This document shows, piece by piece, positions 1-12,089 of a stretch of 64,000 bases of DNA. Both the position numbers and the translations under genes were made by a program. Each line of letters opens with the position of its first letter. Within the stretch, counting starts at the first letter, position 1. The notes beneath the pieces are model-generated. The model had not been told where the DNA came from, made no database searches, and saw only the letters and a program-made list of their open reading frames with translations. Source of the DNA: Sclerodactyla briareus (taxonomy: Eukaryota; Echinodermata; Holothuroidea; Dendrochirotida; Sclerodactylidae); the NCBI GenBank assembly GCA_026419785.1, contig JAODTK010005533.1, forward strand, positions 162,972-226,971, read 5' to 3'.

Positions 1-79
1 ACACCTCTATAGAATTCTATAGAACTTTATTGTGATGCGCGGTACCTCAATAATCGCGGGTTTGCGTGGTAAATTTACC

Positions 80-1530
80 TGCATGTTTTGCGCGCTTTGT
101 AAGCAGTGGTGTTTGGATAACCTATTGAGGTTCTAGCATAAATGGTCCTGCCTTCACTGCCGACTGAAAAGGTAGGTCCATTGCCTATGATATACTAGTG
201 TAATCGTTAATGTTCCTGCGAGATGAGAGGCCATAGTTAGTGAATGTAATAGTCACTCTAGACCTAGGTCTAATTCTGAGTTCACCAGATTCAAGTCCTG
301 GGATTCAATAGACACCTCACGATGTGACTGCATTTCTCACCTTTCTTTTGCGAATCGCACGAGCAACGATGGTACTTTGCTTAGATTGAATATGCACTCG
401 CTTCATATTTTTTATGTCAAAAAAACAAAATAGCATCTCAAAGCACCTCCTCTCAGCAAGTGATTTCGGGATGCTCATATGTAGAGCTCTGCGATCACGA
501 AAGTGAAACTTGACAGTTGAACTTGACAGTGAAAATTAACAGTGATTAACTTGACAGTGATTCGAATTATTTCAATTTCAATATTCCCATGACGGGCCAT
601 CTACACAGGTGCCCATAATGGCGGGGAGTCAGCAATTCGTAGAAATTTACACTGCATGGCTGAAATTTGCTCCAAGTGTGATTTCGCAAGCCATATTTTC
701 TTTATAATTTCCAAGTTCGAACCATAAGATATCGAAACATTTACCGGAGCATTCATGAGTTATGGTTTGCCCTTCGGAAACGGGTGCCTTGCTGGATTAT
801 TATTTATCGTGCTGTATACAACTGAGAATGCTGTGATAAAAATTATTAATACTAATCTATCTTGAATATGATTAAAGTTATCTCCATGTACAGGGTATAG
901 TAAGTACACCCGCCACTGCAGTGAGTTTGACATTGTGACCTGCGATTGTCAAATTATCAATAATGTGGCTGCATATCGTAATGAATCTGTGTCAGGTTTA
1001 ATTCCTCAATTAATCGTAGGTTCTCTCGAGCAATGCAATAATTTTCCCCACTATGCATCGGATCGAGAAATGATGAAATAATGTTATATTTTTACGATGT
1101 CACATTTAGTAGGCGAGTGACGGTTGTTTAAGCAACCGTCCTACCAGTGACTCTCACAACATATTCTGTGTGGGTAACCTTAACCATTAGGGACCACTGG
1201 TTTTAACCATCACACAAAATTTTCGGAAACATCCGTGAATTGCCTGATCTTTGGGCCTTAGTCTACATTTCACACAGATACTTTGTACGGAGAGTTTGTA
1301 CATTTCCCTTGAGATTGCTTTATCCTGATTCCGACAGAAAACTGCATGCTTGCGCGCAATATATTGTCCACCTCTCGCCTCGTGTCGTGGCACTGTAACC
1401 GCACTCAGGATATGTATCGATATGGTCTACGCGCAAATGTAGTTGATTCCTCATGATGTTATATTCGTATAATTCAAAATTCTCTCTTCGGATGAATGCA
1501 AATAATATTTCTGACGGTGTCTCCATTGTT
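80..1530 (+). repeat. Divergent dispersed repeat, copy 1 of a roughly 1.5 kb family
   Basis: This AT-rich stretch aligns in order with 14305-15815. Matching blocks are 80-330 with 14305-14560 (shared words such as ATGTTTTGCG, ATGGTCCTGCC and GCCATAGTTAGTGAATG), 330-420 with 14580-14690, 900-950 with 15205-15260 (TAGTAAGTACAC), and 1490-1520 with 15779-15812 (GAATGCA, ATTTCTGAC, GTGTCTCC or TTGTCTCC). The copies differ by many substitutions and indels, so the family is old. No convincing protein is encoded in either copy. The class is unknown; it may be a non-autonomous transposon. Confidence 0.6.
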
Positions 1531-1569
1531 TCAATATAACTTACTCTGTCAACGAAAAGAAAAACTTAC

Positions 1570-2370
1570 ATTGGACTGGACTGTTCTCGATATGTGATCC
1601 CCAGCAAACCAAAACGTTTTCGAAACTTAACATTTTTTTTTAGTTTTCCTCATCGATTGTTCGAACTAATTGTGGTGTAACGCGTGTATTACGAAAACCA
1701 TGTTCTGCACTATTTTATCCGTAATAACAATAATATAAACTTATTAAAAGTTTAAACTACGTCCATAAAGATGTCTACAATGATCCAAAACACACAATAT
1801 TACATTATGAAACATTTTTGAGCTCTTCAAATGTTAGTGAAAACTCTTGTATTTTCGTGGTCGTAAAGAAAAAGGCTTACCCTTCATGATGACAGTGCTG
1901 TTATAGTTGATGCTCCGGATGAATCGATGAAGTAATTATTTAGTCCATGGCATGTAGATGAGTTTAAATACAGTGTAATCGTCTTCATGCGCATGCGCCT
2001 TTTTTTCTAGAACTTTTTTCCAACGTACCAAGACAAATCTAGACACTACTCTCGTTTCCCAGGTGCGTTCGAAAGTAACTAGCTACATTAATGTGCCAAT
2101 GCGCATGTCCACGAGCAGCCAATGCGCATGTCCACGAGCAAGCCAGGAAGGTTGAATATTTATTTCGGCTCTAGCTCATTGTCATGCACTTACCGGCATG
2201 TACAGTAGTTATTTTGTAGACATACCAGTGTAATATCACAAGCCAGAAATTAATGATCTCGACAGGACCCATGGATATTGCATATTGTTCAGTCGATGCA
2301 GGTCACGCCAGATTCCTCACTGCTCCGTCTTTGCTTGACATGCATACTGGTCCTGCGTTGGCAGGCTGTT
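1570..2370. other. Unassigned AT-rich DNA
   Basis: No gene, RNA or clear repeat seen. The phrase CCAATGCGCATGTCCACGAGC occurs twice in tandem near 2096-2145, a small local duplication. Short open frames here lack codon structure or recognisable motifs. Confidence 0.4.
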
Positions 2371-2960
2371 GCGTGTTAGTAATCGACAAAAGAAGAATTA
2401 TTAACACTTCAGTTGCGCGTTTCTTACCTACTCTGGTTTACACTATGGGTATTGCGTAGAAACTCCCATTGTGATAAGAGTTGTAGCTTTTTCGAAACTA
2501 AATCACATCTCGCTTTCATATAATTCTTCATTCGTCTCGGATATGGGGGCATGCCTGAGACAATCACACAATTAATAACTCTCACGCATCCCCGTCTGGT
2601 TTACTCTAATAGAACCCATGGGACTTTGCTCAAGACGGAATTACCGGTAACAAAGCTCACCCGCACATTTATTCTCGTGAAAGTAGTATACTTTTTGCCA
2701 CATCCCCACCGAGAACTAGGGCAATTTCTGCCCATATTTACAGCACAATCTTCACTTCCTGTAATAAAAATTCCCTAAATATATGCAATTAGGGTTCATT
2801 TTCAAGGTGAAAATGCGTTCAATCATACGCACATCCCTCCAGTATATTCAATTGGGATTCTGTCCCGTGGGAATACAGAAGATCTCTGCCGAGTTGTATC
2901 TTTGTAGTAACCAGGAACGAACGGAAACGTACTATGTCGATTGACTTGAAACCTCGATAT
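2370..2960 (+). repeat. Divergent dispersed repeat, family B copy 1
   Basis: Block 2390-2545 matches 5685-5840 (GAATTATTAACAC, TGCGT, GTTTACAC, ATTGC, GTTGTAG in the same order). Block 2640-2960 matches 6630-7000 (TATTCAA, TGGAATT or TGGGATT, TGTATCTCTTTGTAGTA-like, CCTCGATATG). A weaker third match to the first block lies at 4335-4470. The spacing differs between copies, with about 700 bp extra in the second copy. No coding function is recognised. Confidence 0.5.
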
Positions 2961-2969
2961 GGCCCTACT

Positions 2970-3915
2970 ACCCGTTAGTGACCTATTTCATTCACCTCAG
3001 ATCGCACTTCCAATACATGCGAGTTACCTCATCCTAGCCGACTTGCGATAACTATGGAGGGTCAAACTCATATCGGTACCGGGCCTGTCTCGCTTGGATT
3101 CCTGAATAGGATCCGTTGTCAGCTATTTGCGCTTAACTCCTGACTGGTCGGTTTTCACTCCAGAGAATTCACTGTGGTCGCATCTTTCTCTCCGTGTCCT
3201 GTCCTGTAAGCGATAAGGGTGTGATGCAGGGCTGTAAACTGGCTCCACCTTTTAAACACGTCATAGGAAGCGACTGCGGAATCTTCAATAGGTGAGTCAG
3301 TTTGTCTGACCTGGGCTTCGCGTCTGATACCGCGTAATTTGCCGAGTCTCTGTTGATGCCTTTGAAACCCTCAGGTGTATGACCAAGTCTATGCTTCCAG
3401 TCTTCTGGTGGAATTTTGGACAGTGCTGGCTGGGTCTGCCGGGTGTTGGGTCACGAAGTCCCAAAGTCATTCGTTTATCTCGCAGTGCCATTAGTGACTA
3501 ACTTTTTGTGAGTGTGGATGCCATCGGATTAGCATATTGTGGTATGTATGTGATGGTCTGTTCCTATCCCAGGTCACGTCAATCGAGCAACACCTTGACA
3601 CGTATGTCTCCTATTCGCGACCATGAGGAAGAGAGAGTAGAGTTTCTGCAGTGACATATGCAAGGGTGATTACACAAAGTTTTCTCCGCTCTGGACGGGT
3701 ACGGTCAGCAGAAGCGTCCTGTGTGTCATTGGAAGTCTCCCCCTAAGACTTGTCGATGTAGTCTCCAGATGGCCCATATCGTCCATGATAAACTCGCCAT
3801 AACGACCCCGTTGTAATTGGAAATGTGGACTGAGCGTGAGCCCTATAATGTCCATTTCATGGAGAAGCATGGGTCTGTCTGACTATTGAACAGGGCATAT
3901 GAGTGTAATGCAGCG
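2970..3915. other. Unassigned DNA
   Basis: No motif, RNA gene or repeat structure recognised. Short open frames are not supported by composition or homology I can recall. Confidence 0.35.
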
Positions 3916-3923
3916 AAATAATG

Positions 3924-3956
<33 letters not shown>

Positions 3957-4012
3957 TAATAATAATAATATAATAATAATAATAATATAATAATAATAAT
4001 AATAATACTAAT
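3916..4012 (+). repeat. (AAT)n microsatellite
   Basis: About 97 bp of ATA/AAT units with single-unit slips. The preceding bases do not show a clear LINE 3' end, unlike the tract at 46.4 kb. Confidence 0.95.
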
Positions 4013-5680
4013 AGGAAGTGAGAAATTATACGATCTCCTTATCATGTTGACAAGAGGTGCGTTTTCCACACAGCTGACCATAAACAGGAGACGTTCTTGG
4101 GGCGAATTAGATGTTCCATACAAAGGACACTTCAATTCCATTCATTTAGTTCTTTGAAGAAGTATGAATACCTCTTAGTTAGTTCCATGCGATCCATTCA
4201 AATAATGAAACATTACCGCGCTAAAAAAAAAACGCGCTAATAATACTTATCATAATGTATTAACCACACGAATCATAGTCACATATCATATAACATATTT
4301 GTTTCTAACATATCGACCCCGAGTTGGGTGTCTGAAAAGAAAAACGAACAACTTAATTACACACTCAGCTATGCGTTTCATCAGGTTATGCGTGTTTATT
4401 GACACCTTGTGCAATGCGTATTTGATTGCGCTTGTTTGCCTCTTTGCCGAAAAAGAATCAAGTCAGACATGGGAGTATATACCTTAACGAAAGCTTCTAG
4501 CTGATTCTGACAAAATTTACTCTTTGATATTTAGGACTGGTGCCAACCTCGTTCGAAAGAGAAAAATACGTGTTTTGGAGTGAAACACTTTCCTTCCTGA
4601 ATACTTCTGAAAATGCTGAACGTGAGTTCCCAAAGATAATCAGCTCAATTGCTAAAATGGTTGTTGAGCTAACTGGTGGCTATATTGATCAGCACGTGAA
4701 CGTTGACAACGCACTCGAAATATAAGGAGATAAAGATAGAGAGTGATATAAAAATAACCCGTTATGTTAAACATCCCCTACCCTTCTAGTATATACTTTT
4801 CAACAGAAGAACACCTTCTGTGTATTTTGTGCGGTCTGAAATTTTAGGCTGTGAATAAAACTACACTCTAATTGAGACTTTCGGTTCGGAAGATAAGACC
4901 TTGAAAACCCTGATCACACACTGTGCAATGCATTTGCTTATGCTGTGTTACTGAAGTTGACGGGCCAGCATTAACTCTTATGCTGACAGAAAATAGACAG
5001 ACATGCGTACAAACTGACAAACAGACAGAAAGTAGATAGGGAGATGTATATGTTATATTATCATTGGCTGCTTGGAATGAACCTAGAGGTTTTTTTTTTT
5101 GTGAAGAACAAAGGCTCCAGTCGACGCTTCGAAGATTCATGTGATAATCACTCGTCAATGATGACAAGGAATGCCATCTAACGCTTTGAAACTTAACATG
5201 AAAACGTTCTCAAAGAAAAATTAGAGATAAGCCAGCGTGTGACAAGTAGAGGTGCTTACGACAAGGTACACTTTAGTTTTATATATTTAATGTGGTTCAT
5301 TCCTTGGAGAAGTATGAATAAAATAACATTCCCTTGAAGGTTCAGAAAGTGACAATGTATGAACATTAGTTTTGTTATCGTAATATCATTGCGTATTTAC
5401 CTAAGCAGCCGTTTTTGTATTGTTAATCATATCATTATATTCTAAATTGAATAATGCATGCAATTTTTGCTAGTATCTTTGATGTTATATCGGTCAATAT
5501 GTGTATATTATGAACGCGATTTAAAATGATGACAATATAGCCTGTGTAGGTCTCCACCTATCTAACTACCTTCGTTGCACGTGTAGATAGATCACATATC
5601 TCTTCTATCAGCATATTACTGCAAAGATCACCAGACCGAAACCTGCGCAGTCGTGCGTAATAGAAACTGCACTTAGTGTC
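4013..5680. other. Mostly unassigned; a weak family B copy at 4335-4470
   Basis: The part 4335-4470 resembles 2390-2470 and 5690-5755 (ACTCAGCTATGCGT, GTTTATTGACACC, GCAATGCG). A T10 run lies near 5091-5100. No gene is seen in the rest. Confidence 0.35.
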
Positions 5681-5684
5681 TGGA

Positions 5685-7000
5685 AAAACGAATTATTAAC
5701 ACGTCAGCTATGCGTACTTTGCCTGACGATACCCTGTTTACACCCTAGACATTGCATAAGAGCTTCCATCGTGCTATATATAGTTGTAGTTTTGTCGACA
5801 ATTTCTCCACCATACATCGTTTAAATATCACTTCTCACTCGTCGTAAAAACAGTCCTGGTGTGGGGAGTGCCCCACCTATATATTCCCAGGACCAATCAC
5901 TTTCACTTGCATCACCATATTTCCTAGTCTACTTTTCTAGAACATATGGTAATTTGTGAACGATAACATAGCTCACGCGTCACATTTCATTTTTAGCTGC
6001 AGGAGAGAACTCTACAAGTCATGATGTCTCTCCGTCCGTTCGTTCGTTCATCCGTTCTGTTTCGTCACATTCTTTCATAACTTCTAAACCGTACATGCGA
6101 TCAGGTAAACAGGTAGGTGTATGAAGCGTGCTACTGGCTAGCTGGTTACATTTATGTTCGCATAGTTCTATCAGATTTTAATCAAATCCAATTGATTACC
6201 ATACTTCTAACTTCCATTGAGCTCTCTGTGACAGTTTGAGAGAGGTTTGTTTACATCACTCTGCAGAGCAGTGTTTACCTTATCTGTCAGAAAGTCCCAG
6301 GTCTGCAGCCTAGTCCAACAATAAAACCTATTGTCCAGGGGGTGATGATTTGTATGTTAACACATCTTGTTCTAGATTGTTGGCTGGTGACCCAGTAAGA
6401 GAGTCGTTTCCACATGTTGGGTTTTGTTGGGTACATATAGCTAATTACAGGCCTAGGGATGATTCAGTTGGTTACTTTGTGCTGGGCACTGATAGCAAAT
6501 ATCAATGCCGATGTGATAGACATGTTCCAAGCCATTCCAAGGTTATGACAGATGTCAGTAAAGGTCAATTAAATGTGCACAAACAATAGATGTGGATTGG
6601 TTGAGAACATGCAGTGTATTCGCCACAGGAATTTTGCCGTCCGCAGCTATCAAGCGTTTCGACTTGCCCTTGTTAGGGAAGTAGTAGTACTTGTTTGCCA
6701 AAATCCCCACCTTCGAGAAGCCATTGGCCATTATGCAAGGTATGCGAAACTGAAATAATGGATGCATTGTTTCCGTTTCAAGGTGTAAATGCAGTCTATT
6801 TATACGCAGCAACTCGCGCCTGGTAGGGGGATTTCTGACAATAGCAGGAGATATATTCAACTGGAATTTTGTTCAAGGGAGGAGAAAGTACATTTAAACA
6901 GTCCTTGTCAATTATGGGCTGATTGAAGATACAGACGGGTTTTGCCGACTGTATCTCTTTGTAGTATTAGGAATGGCAGCCTCGATATGCTTCATATAGA
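5685..7000 (+). repeat. Divergent dispersed repeat, family B copy 2, with an interruption
   Basis: Blocks 5685-5840 and 6630-7000 match 2390-2545 and 2640-2960 in the same order and strand. The roughly 760 bp between them have no counterpart in the first copy and may be a later insertion. That interval contains a TTCG/TCCG-rich short tract near 6033-6060 and no recognised gene. Confidence 0.5.
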
Positions 7001-7118
7001 TTTATTGGTCACTTGGCCTTCTTTCTTTTAGGCATTCCCAATCGAGTCCATGAACCGTTGGTGGAGACTACTTTTTGATTTCTTGTCAACTTCAAAGGAA
7101 TCTATGCGGTCACGCAAG

Positions 7119-7210
7119 TATGTGTGTGTGTGTGTGTCCGTGTGTGAGTGTGTGTGTGTGAGTGTGTGTTTGTGTATGTGTGTGTGTGTGTGTGTGTTTG
7201 TGTGTATGTG
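7119..7210 (+). repeat. (TG)n microsatellite
   Basis: About 90 bp of imperfect TG dinucleotides broken by TGAG, TCCG, TTTG and TATG variants. Minus-strand readings give meaningless Thr-His repeats. Confidence 0.97.
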
Positions 7211-7483
7211 ACACATTTTGTCCTGACGATATCTGGAGAACGCAAGAATGTATCAAGTTCATATTCAGCCTGTATGTTTGTCATGTGGTGTTGATGATCC
7301 CTATTTTTCTTGTCGCCTGTCAAGGTCACCAAGGGCAATGAGAGGCTAAAATCTGAATATTTTAAAGGGCAATACTCCCATTAACAAGGTCCTACATTGT
7401 TGATTTTTTAGGACTAGTTGCGATTGATGTGAGGGATCATATTCAAACGTTAATACCGTTTCACCATCATTCGAGTTCATTAA

Positions 7484-7802
7484 AGGTCAATCAGAGGTCA
7501 AAAACTAGTTTTTTGGCCATAACATGGAAACCAAATGTCTGCCGAGGTGGTGACCTTTGACCTCAATTTGACATTTGCCATGTTTTGGGCCGAAACAAAT
7601 TTTCGTGGCCATTTTTCGGATCTCAAAGGTACCTTCTGATTGAATGGTCCATGATTGGACCCCATATGACTGTGCGAAGATATCAAAGATCAAAGTTTTT
7701 CATTCAAAATTAAGTGCAGATAGGATGTTTATAGTGATTTGTCATGACGTTTTTTTTTTATTCAGCGGTTCGAACTACATCTGATGATGAGGTCAAAGGT
7801 CA
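7484..7802. other. AGGTCA direct repeats (DR5 and DR1 geometry)
   Basis: Perfect AGGTCA hexamer pairs lie at 7484-7500 (5 bp spacing) and 7790-7802 (1 bp spacing, AGGTCAAAGGTCA). A third pair at 7551-7563 is TGACCTTTGACCT, the same DR1 on the other strand. These match consensus nuclear-receptor half-site geometries. They lie inside a repeat, so a regulatory role is only a possibility. Confidence 0.45.
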
Positions 7803-8880
7803 AATCTCAGAAAGATTTCTTTAGTTACACGGCAAAGAAAATGAAAACTGTCCATTTTTTTTTCAGAGCTCCGTGTGCTGAATACACACAACAAACTCCC
7901 GTTTGAATCGGGTCCTCGGTTCTCAAGTTACGAGGGGTCAAAGTTGGTTTTGATACTCTTTTGGCAATAGCATCGGCAGTAACTTTGGGTTACATAATGC
8001 TCGAAGGACTGCGTGCAACTCATCGAGAATAACATTTTTCATTGAAACTGTAATGTCATCAAAGGTCATTCAAGTCACTTAAGGGCATAAAACTGCCAAA
8101 TAGTAATGTGTTCCTGCAACAACTTCCATTGACATTTCCTGAAGTGGTTTATATTTCAGGACAGGGTGTACTCATCTAGAGTAACATTTCACATAGAAAC
8201 GGTCATGTCGCCCAAGGTCATCCAAAGATCAATTAGGGTCAAAAACTAGTTTTTTGGCCATAACATGGAAACCAAATGTCTGTCGAGGTTGGCAGGTGTG
8301 TCATTGTGATCCACTCGTTAACCCCCATCTGTATGCACCGTTGCCTGTATTTGACCTTTACCATTTTCCAGGCCGAATCAAATTTTCGTGGCCATTTTTC
8401 GGATCTCAATGGTACCTTCTGATCAAAAATGGGCCATAAATTGACCCCATATGACCTTTGGTGTGCCTAGATATTGAAGGTCAATGTTTTCCATTTAAAT
8501 TAGTGCATTTAGGAGTGGTCATAGTGATTGTCATGGTGATTTTTTTAGATTTTTTAGAATCAGTGAGTCAAACTACCACTGATGAGAATTCACAACAAAC
8601 TCCCGTTTGAATCGGGTCCTCGGTTCTCAAGTTACGAGGGGTCAAAGTTGGTTTTGATACTCTTTTGGCAATAGCATCGGCAGTAACTTTGGGTTACATA
8701 ATGCTCGAAGGACTGCGTGCAACTCATCGAGAATAACATTTTTTCATTGAAACTGTAATGTCATCAAAGGTCATTCAAGTCACTTAAGGGCATAAAACTG
8801 CCAAATATTTGTGTTCCTGCAACAACTTCCATTGACATTTCCTGAAGTGGTTTATATTTCAGGACAGGGTGTATCTCATC
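7485..8880 (+). repeat. Two-copy tandem repeat of about 0.7 kb
   Basis: Block 7500-7690 recurs at 8241-8460 and block 7887-8170 recurs at 8590-8873. The second pair is almost identical over some 280 bp (CCCGTTTGAATCGGGTCCTC, then CAATAGCATCGGCAGTAAC), differing mainly by short indels such as extra T residues near 8741. The first pair is more diverged and carries an insertion near 8290-8350. The unit is rich in AGGTCA words. It is not a coding duplication: stops are frequent in all frames. Confidence 0.9.
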
Positions 8881-9039
8881 AGGGTAACATTTTTTTTACA
8901 TTAGAGCATCAGTGGTGCTGTAGCTCAAACCGCACAAATGTATTAAAACGAATGTACAATTATGTGATAAATGTTCAAGATCATGGGGCCAAGGAGGCAG
9001 GTTGAAACAATGGCCTATTGTGCCCTTCTACGACTTTTG

Positions 9040-9850
9040 ACCATGATCTTCATATGGCCAAAGATGTCATATCAGTCATAAATATTCCACATAATGGGCC
9101 GCAGGGCCGACAGTTGAAAATGGCCTTGGGTCTTAAATCCTAAATAAAAGTATGACCTTGGACCAAAACTTCCTGAACACCCCAAAGGTACAGCTGTTAG
9201 ACCATCATTATGAACCATGTCAGCACTGTGCAACAACATTTGTAGAGATGCAAGATTGGTTCAGTATTTCATATGTGTGGCCCTAGGCCGCAACTGGGCC
9301 TTGAGCAAAATTCCCGACCCACCCAATGGCCCCCTATCCAAGACGCGTTACATGAAACATTTGAAGAGTCATCAAATGAATCTGTGGGAGGAGATGCATT
9401 TCAAGTACCATTCCGTGAAATTTCATCAATGGGCCACGGACCAAGTGGGACAATCAGACCAAAAACTCCTGAACACCCCAGAGGTACGGCTGAATAGCCT
9501 TCATTTATGACGAATGTAAGCCTCGTGGCACTGAAATTCGTAGGAGAAAAGTCCCAAACACACCTTATGGCCCTCTTACCCAGGGCCATACCTGTAACTG
9601 TTGAAAAACACCAATGGAATCTTGTGGGAGGAGATGCATTCCAGTACTATTGTGTGAAATTTCATGAAATGGACATCGGGCCCAATGGGACCTTCAACCG
9701 AAAATTCCTGAACTCCGAAGGCACGGTTTTTGACCATCATTATACTGAACATCACACTGTGCACTAAAATTTGTGAGGAGAGATACATTTGAATTTCCCA
9801 CTAAGGGCCTATTGCGCCCCTTTAATTGACCTTTGACCTTAGACCTTGAC
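9040..9850 (+). repeat. Degenerate tandem repeat, about 240-300 bp period, three units
   Basis: CCTGAACACC-type anchors occur at 9172, 9468 and 9707, each followed by a GGTACRGCTG-like stretch, CATTATGA-like words and GTAGGAG. GTGGGAGGAGATGCATT occurs near 9386 and 9624. A TGACCTTTGACCT (DR1) element is at 9827-9839. An inverted dispersed copy lies at 50277-50510. Open frames here are incidental. Confidence 0.8.
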
Positions 9851-9969
9851 AAGTCAGACATGTCCCATGGGTCAATGAACATTGTACCTATATTTGGTCA
9901 AGATACATCACAGAATGACTTTTTGGGGGTCAAAAAGGAAATTGTTAAGACACTGGATGGATGGATATA

Positions 9970-9985
9970 CAGATAGATATATAGA

Positions 9986-10017
<32 letters not shown>

Positions 10018-10046
10018 CTAATAGATAGATAGATAGATAGATAGAT
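9970..10046 (+). repeat. (GATA)n microsatellite
   Basis: About 77 bp of AGAT units with one interruption (AGCTAATAG) near 10017-10025. Confidence 0.97.
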
Positions 10047-10059
10047 CCTCAAAGGTACC

Positions 10060-10480
10060 GGTTTGGATCAAAATGTTTTCATACCCATCAATAAAAAGGA
10101 ACCTTCATTTCCAACATTTTGACACCACCGATGCCGCATCCAGATGTTGAGGTCTTTTGCACTTACGTCCCGAAATATTTGTGCTGGTGTATTGAAGAGG
10201 ATCAAATTGGAACCCCAGAAATGAGAAATCCATCACTCCACGTTTGGAACACCTTCACCCAACACTTGGCACCCCCCCCCCCCACCTAGAAATGTGCGAT
10301 TTTGGCCAATTTTCTGCTGAAATATGTAGCGCTGGGGGTATAGAAAGAGGGTTCACAATGGAAAGAACAGGTCAATCCCAACATTTTTACACCTCACTCA
10401 CATGTGGTGTCCCACTCAAATGTTGACTGCCATGCACTTCTCACATTTGTTCGGCAGAATTTTAACATGCCCAGCCCTGC
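10060..10480 (+). repeat. Possible two-unit degenerate repeat
   Basis: The stretch 10090-10230 and the stretch 10330-10470 share CCAACATTTT, ACACC, ATGTTGA, TGCACTT and CAAAT-like words in the same order, about 260 bp apart. Similarity is modest. A C12 run is at 10272-10283 between them. Confidence 0.35.
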
Positions 10481-10559
10481 CCTGTGAGTTATTATAAGAA
10501 TGTTGGAAATGATCAGTTTTTCATGTCTGGGATGAATTTTGGTCCCCTCTCTACACCGC

Positions 10560-10620
10560 CCAGCAACACATGTTCACGAGATGTGGTGCTACTTATCACG
10601 TAATATGTACGTGTTGCTGG
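10560..10620. other. Small hairpin with 10 bp perfect arms
   Basis: CCAGCAACAC at 10560-10569 is the exact reverse complement of GTGTTGCTGG at 10611-10620, with a 41 bp loop. It could be the core of a tiny fold-back element. No target duplication is evident. Confidence 0.5.
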
Positions 10621-10769
10621 AAGTGAGGCCACTTCCAATCGCCTGGCTCTAGTAGTTGCTAACTAGCCTGATTCTTCATGTTTAACTGATTAATAATTAT
10701 TATACTCAAATGGGTGGGATTGTTCCACGAGACTGCTGAATACGTTCCATGCGGTTGTCCTCACACTGA

Positions 10770-12085
10770 CAACATAGTTAGTCAAATCAAGATGGACTGA
10801 TGACTTTTAGTCTAGCAGGTTAGTCCAAGCTAGAATGACTAACCTTTGGGATGAAAATCCCGTTCTGTTTGAGCATGACCTAACCTAGCCTGAAAAATGA
10901 TCTAACCTTTGAGGCGAGCCTTTGGATAGACTAACCAAAAATATACGATAGACTAACTTCGCTGGCACAGCGATTCTGTCTGCGGGATTGACATGACTAA
11001 CTCCTGATTACCTTTTGACTAACCTAGCGTGATACTACAATTTGGCGGGGAAAACAAACAGTCCTTGCATGTGATAGGAGCGTGACTGGACCATGATAGG
11101 GTTGCCGCATTGAAACTTGATAAAATGATCAGTAATTAGAGTCTTACAAACTATTTTTTGCTCGCATCCAACTACAATCAATCGCCTTCGGTGACAAAAC
11201 GAGTGATGTTCTATTAAATCAGGACGGGGCGTGCCTGTATGTTATTTCTTAATCTAGACTCTTGTCTGTCATGTGGTTTCACCGTTCGTCAACACAACTG
11301 CAGGTCATCTGAGCCTCGGAACTTCCCAGCAGTCACACTCAACAAGTTGTCGTCAGTGTTGAAAGTACGTAGCCGAGTACTAAGTAATTTAAGTTGTGGT
11401 GACAGTTTCATGTTTAGCACCTTGATAGGTCATTCTCGTGTCGATAATTGTTTCTATTCGATTGGCCTACTGGACATTCCAATGAATTGGGAAGTTAATT
11501 TAGCTGCTGGTGTAAATATATGATAAGGACAATTCATGCTCAAGGACTAATGAATGCACACTTCATATGCATGGGACACCCAGTGTTTATGTTTCCCGTC
11601 ATACCGGATAGGCTACAAGCATTGCAAGCTCATCCTGTCGATGCAGTATTGAATCAATACAGGCATACCGAGAGTAGTTTTGTTGGTTTTCATCTGTCGC
11701 TGCTCTACTAGTACGCCTATTATATGTCCTGCATAACGTTAAAGTGCATAGCGGACGAAGGCTACCATTCCAGCAATCTATGTGATCGTACTGCGTATAC
11801 TCACTAGTCAAAAGTTAGCCAAGCAGGTTAGTCAAGCTCCCTGGACTAACCTGTTTGTCAAAGTTAGTCAAACGAGGCACCAGATAGACTAACGCAAAAC
11901 TTAGTCAAAATTCAGTCTATCGGCAGTATAAGTTAGTCCAGCAAGCTTGACTAACATGATTGACTAACCATATTTAGTCCAGCTAGCTAGACTAACGCGC
12001 TTGACAAACAAAGGTTAGTCTATCTGGATTGACTAACGTAAAGTTAGTCACATGTTGATCAAGAGGCACCAGATAAACTAACCAT
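10770..12085. mobile_element. Putative non-autonomous DNA element with TTAGTC/GACTAA subterminal arrays
   Basis: About ten copies of TTAGTC or its complement GACTAA (including GACCTAACC and GATCTAACC variants) lie in 10778-11025 and about fifteen in 11805-12083. They flank a 0.75 kb core nearly free of the word. The motif often extends to GGTTAGTCA or TGACTAACC, in both orientations. AGGCACCAGATARACTAAC occurs at about 11875 and 12064, a 189 bp internal duplication. Dense short subterminal motifs at both ends are typical of DNA transposons bound by their transposase. No transposase frame, terminal inverted repeat or target duplication was found, so the boundaries are approximate. Confidence 0.5.
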
Positions 12086-12089
12086 GCAT

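Noticed and set aside
240-312. Possible tRNA or tRNA-derived SINE (GATTCAAGTCCTGGG resembles a T arm / B box)
   Set aside because: No acceptable acceptor, D or anticodon stems upstream, and the homologous copy near 14510 lacks the B-box-like word.
3857-4141. Ile/Leu/Tyr-rich minus frame that looks like a membrane protein
   Set aside because: It is the translated (AAT)n microsatellite; the same applies to the frame at 39154-39396.
7028-7338. Thr-His repeat frames
   Set aside because: They are the complement of the (TG)n tract.
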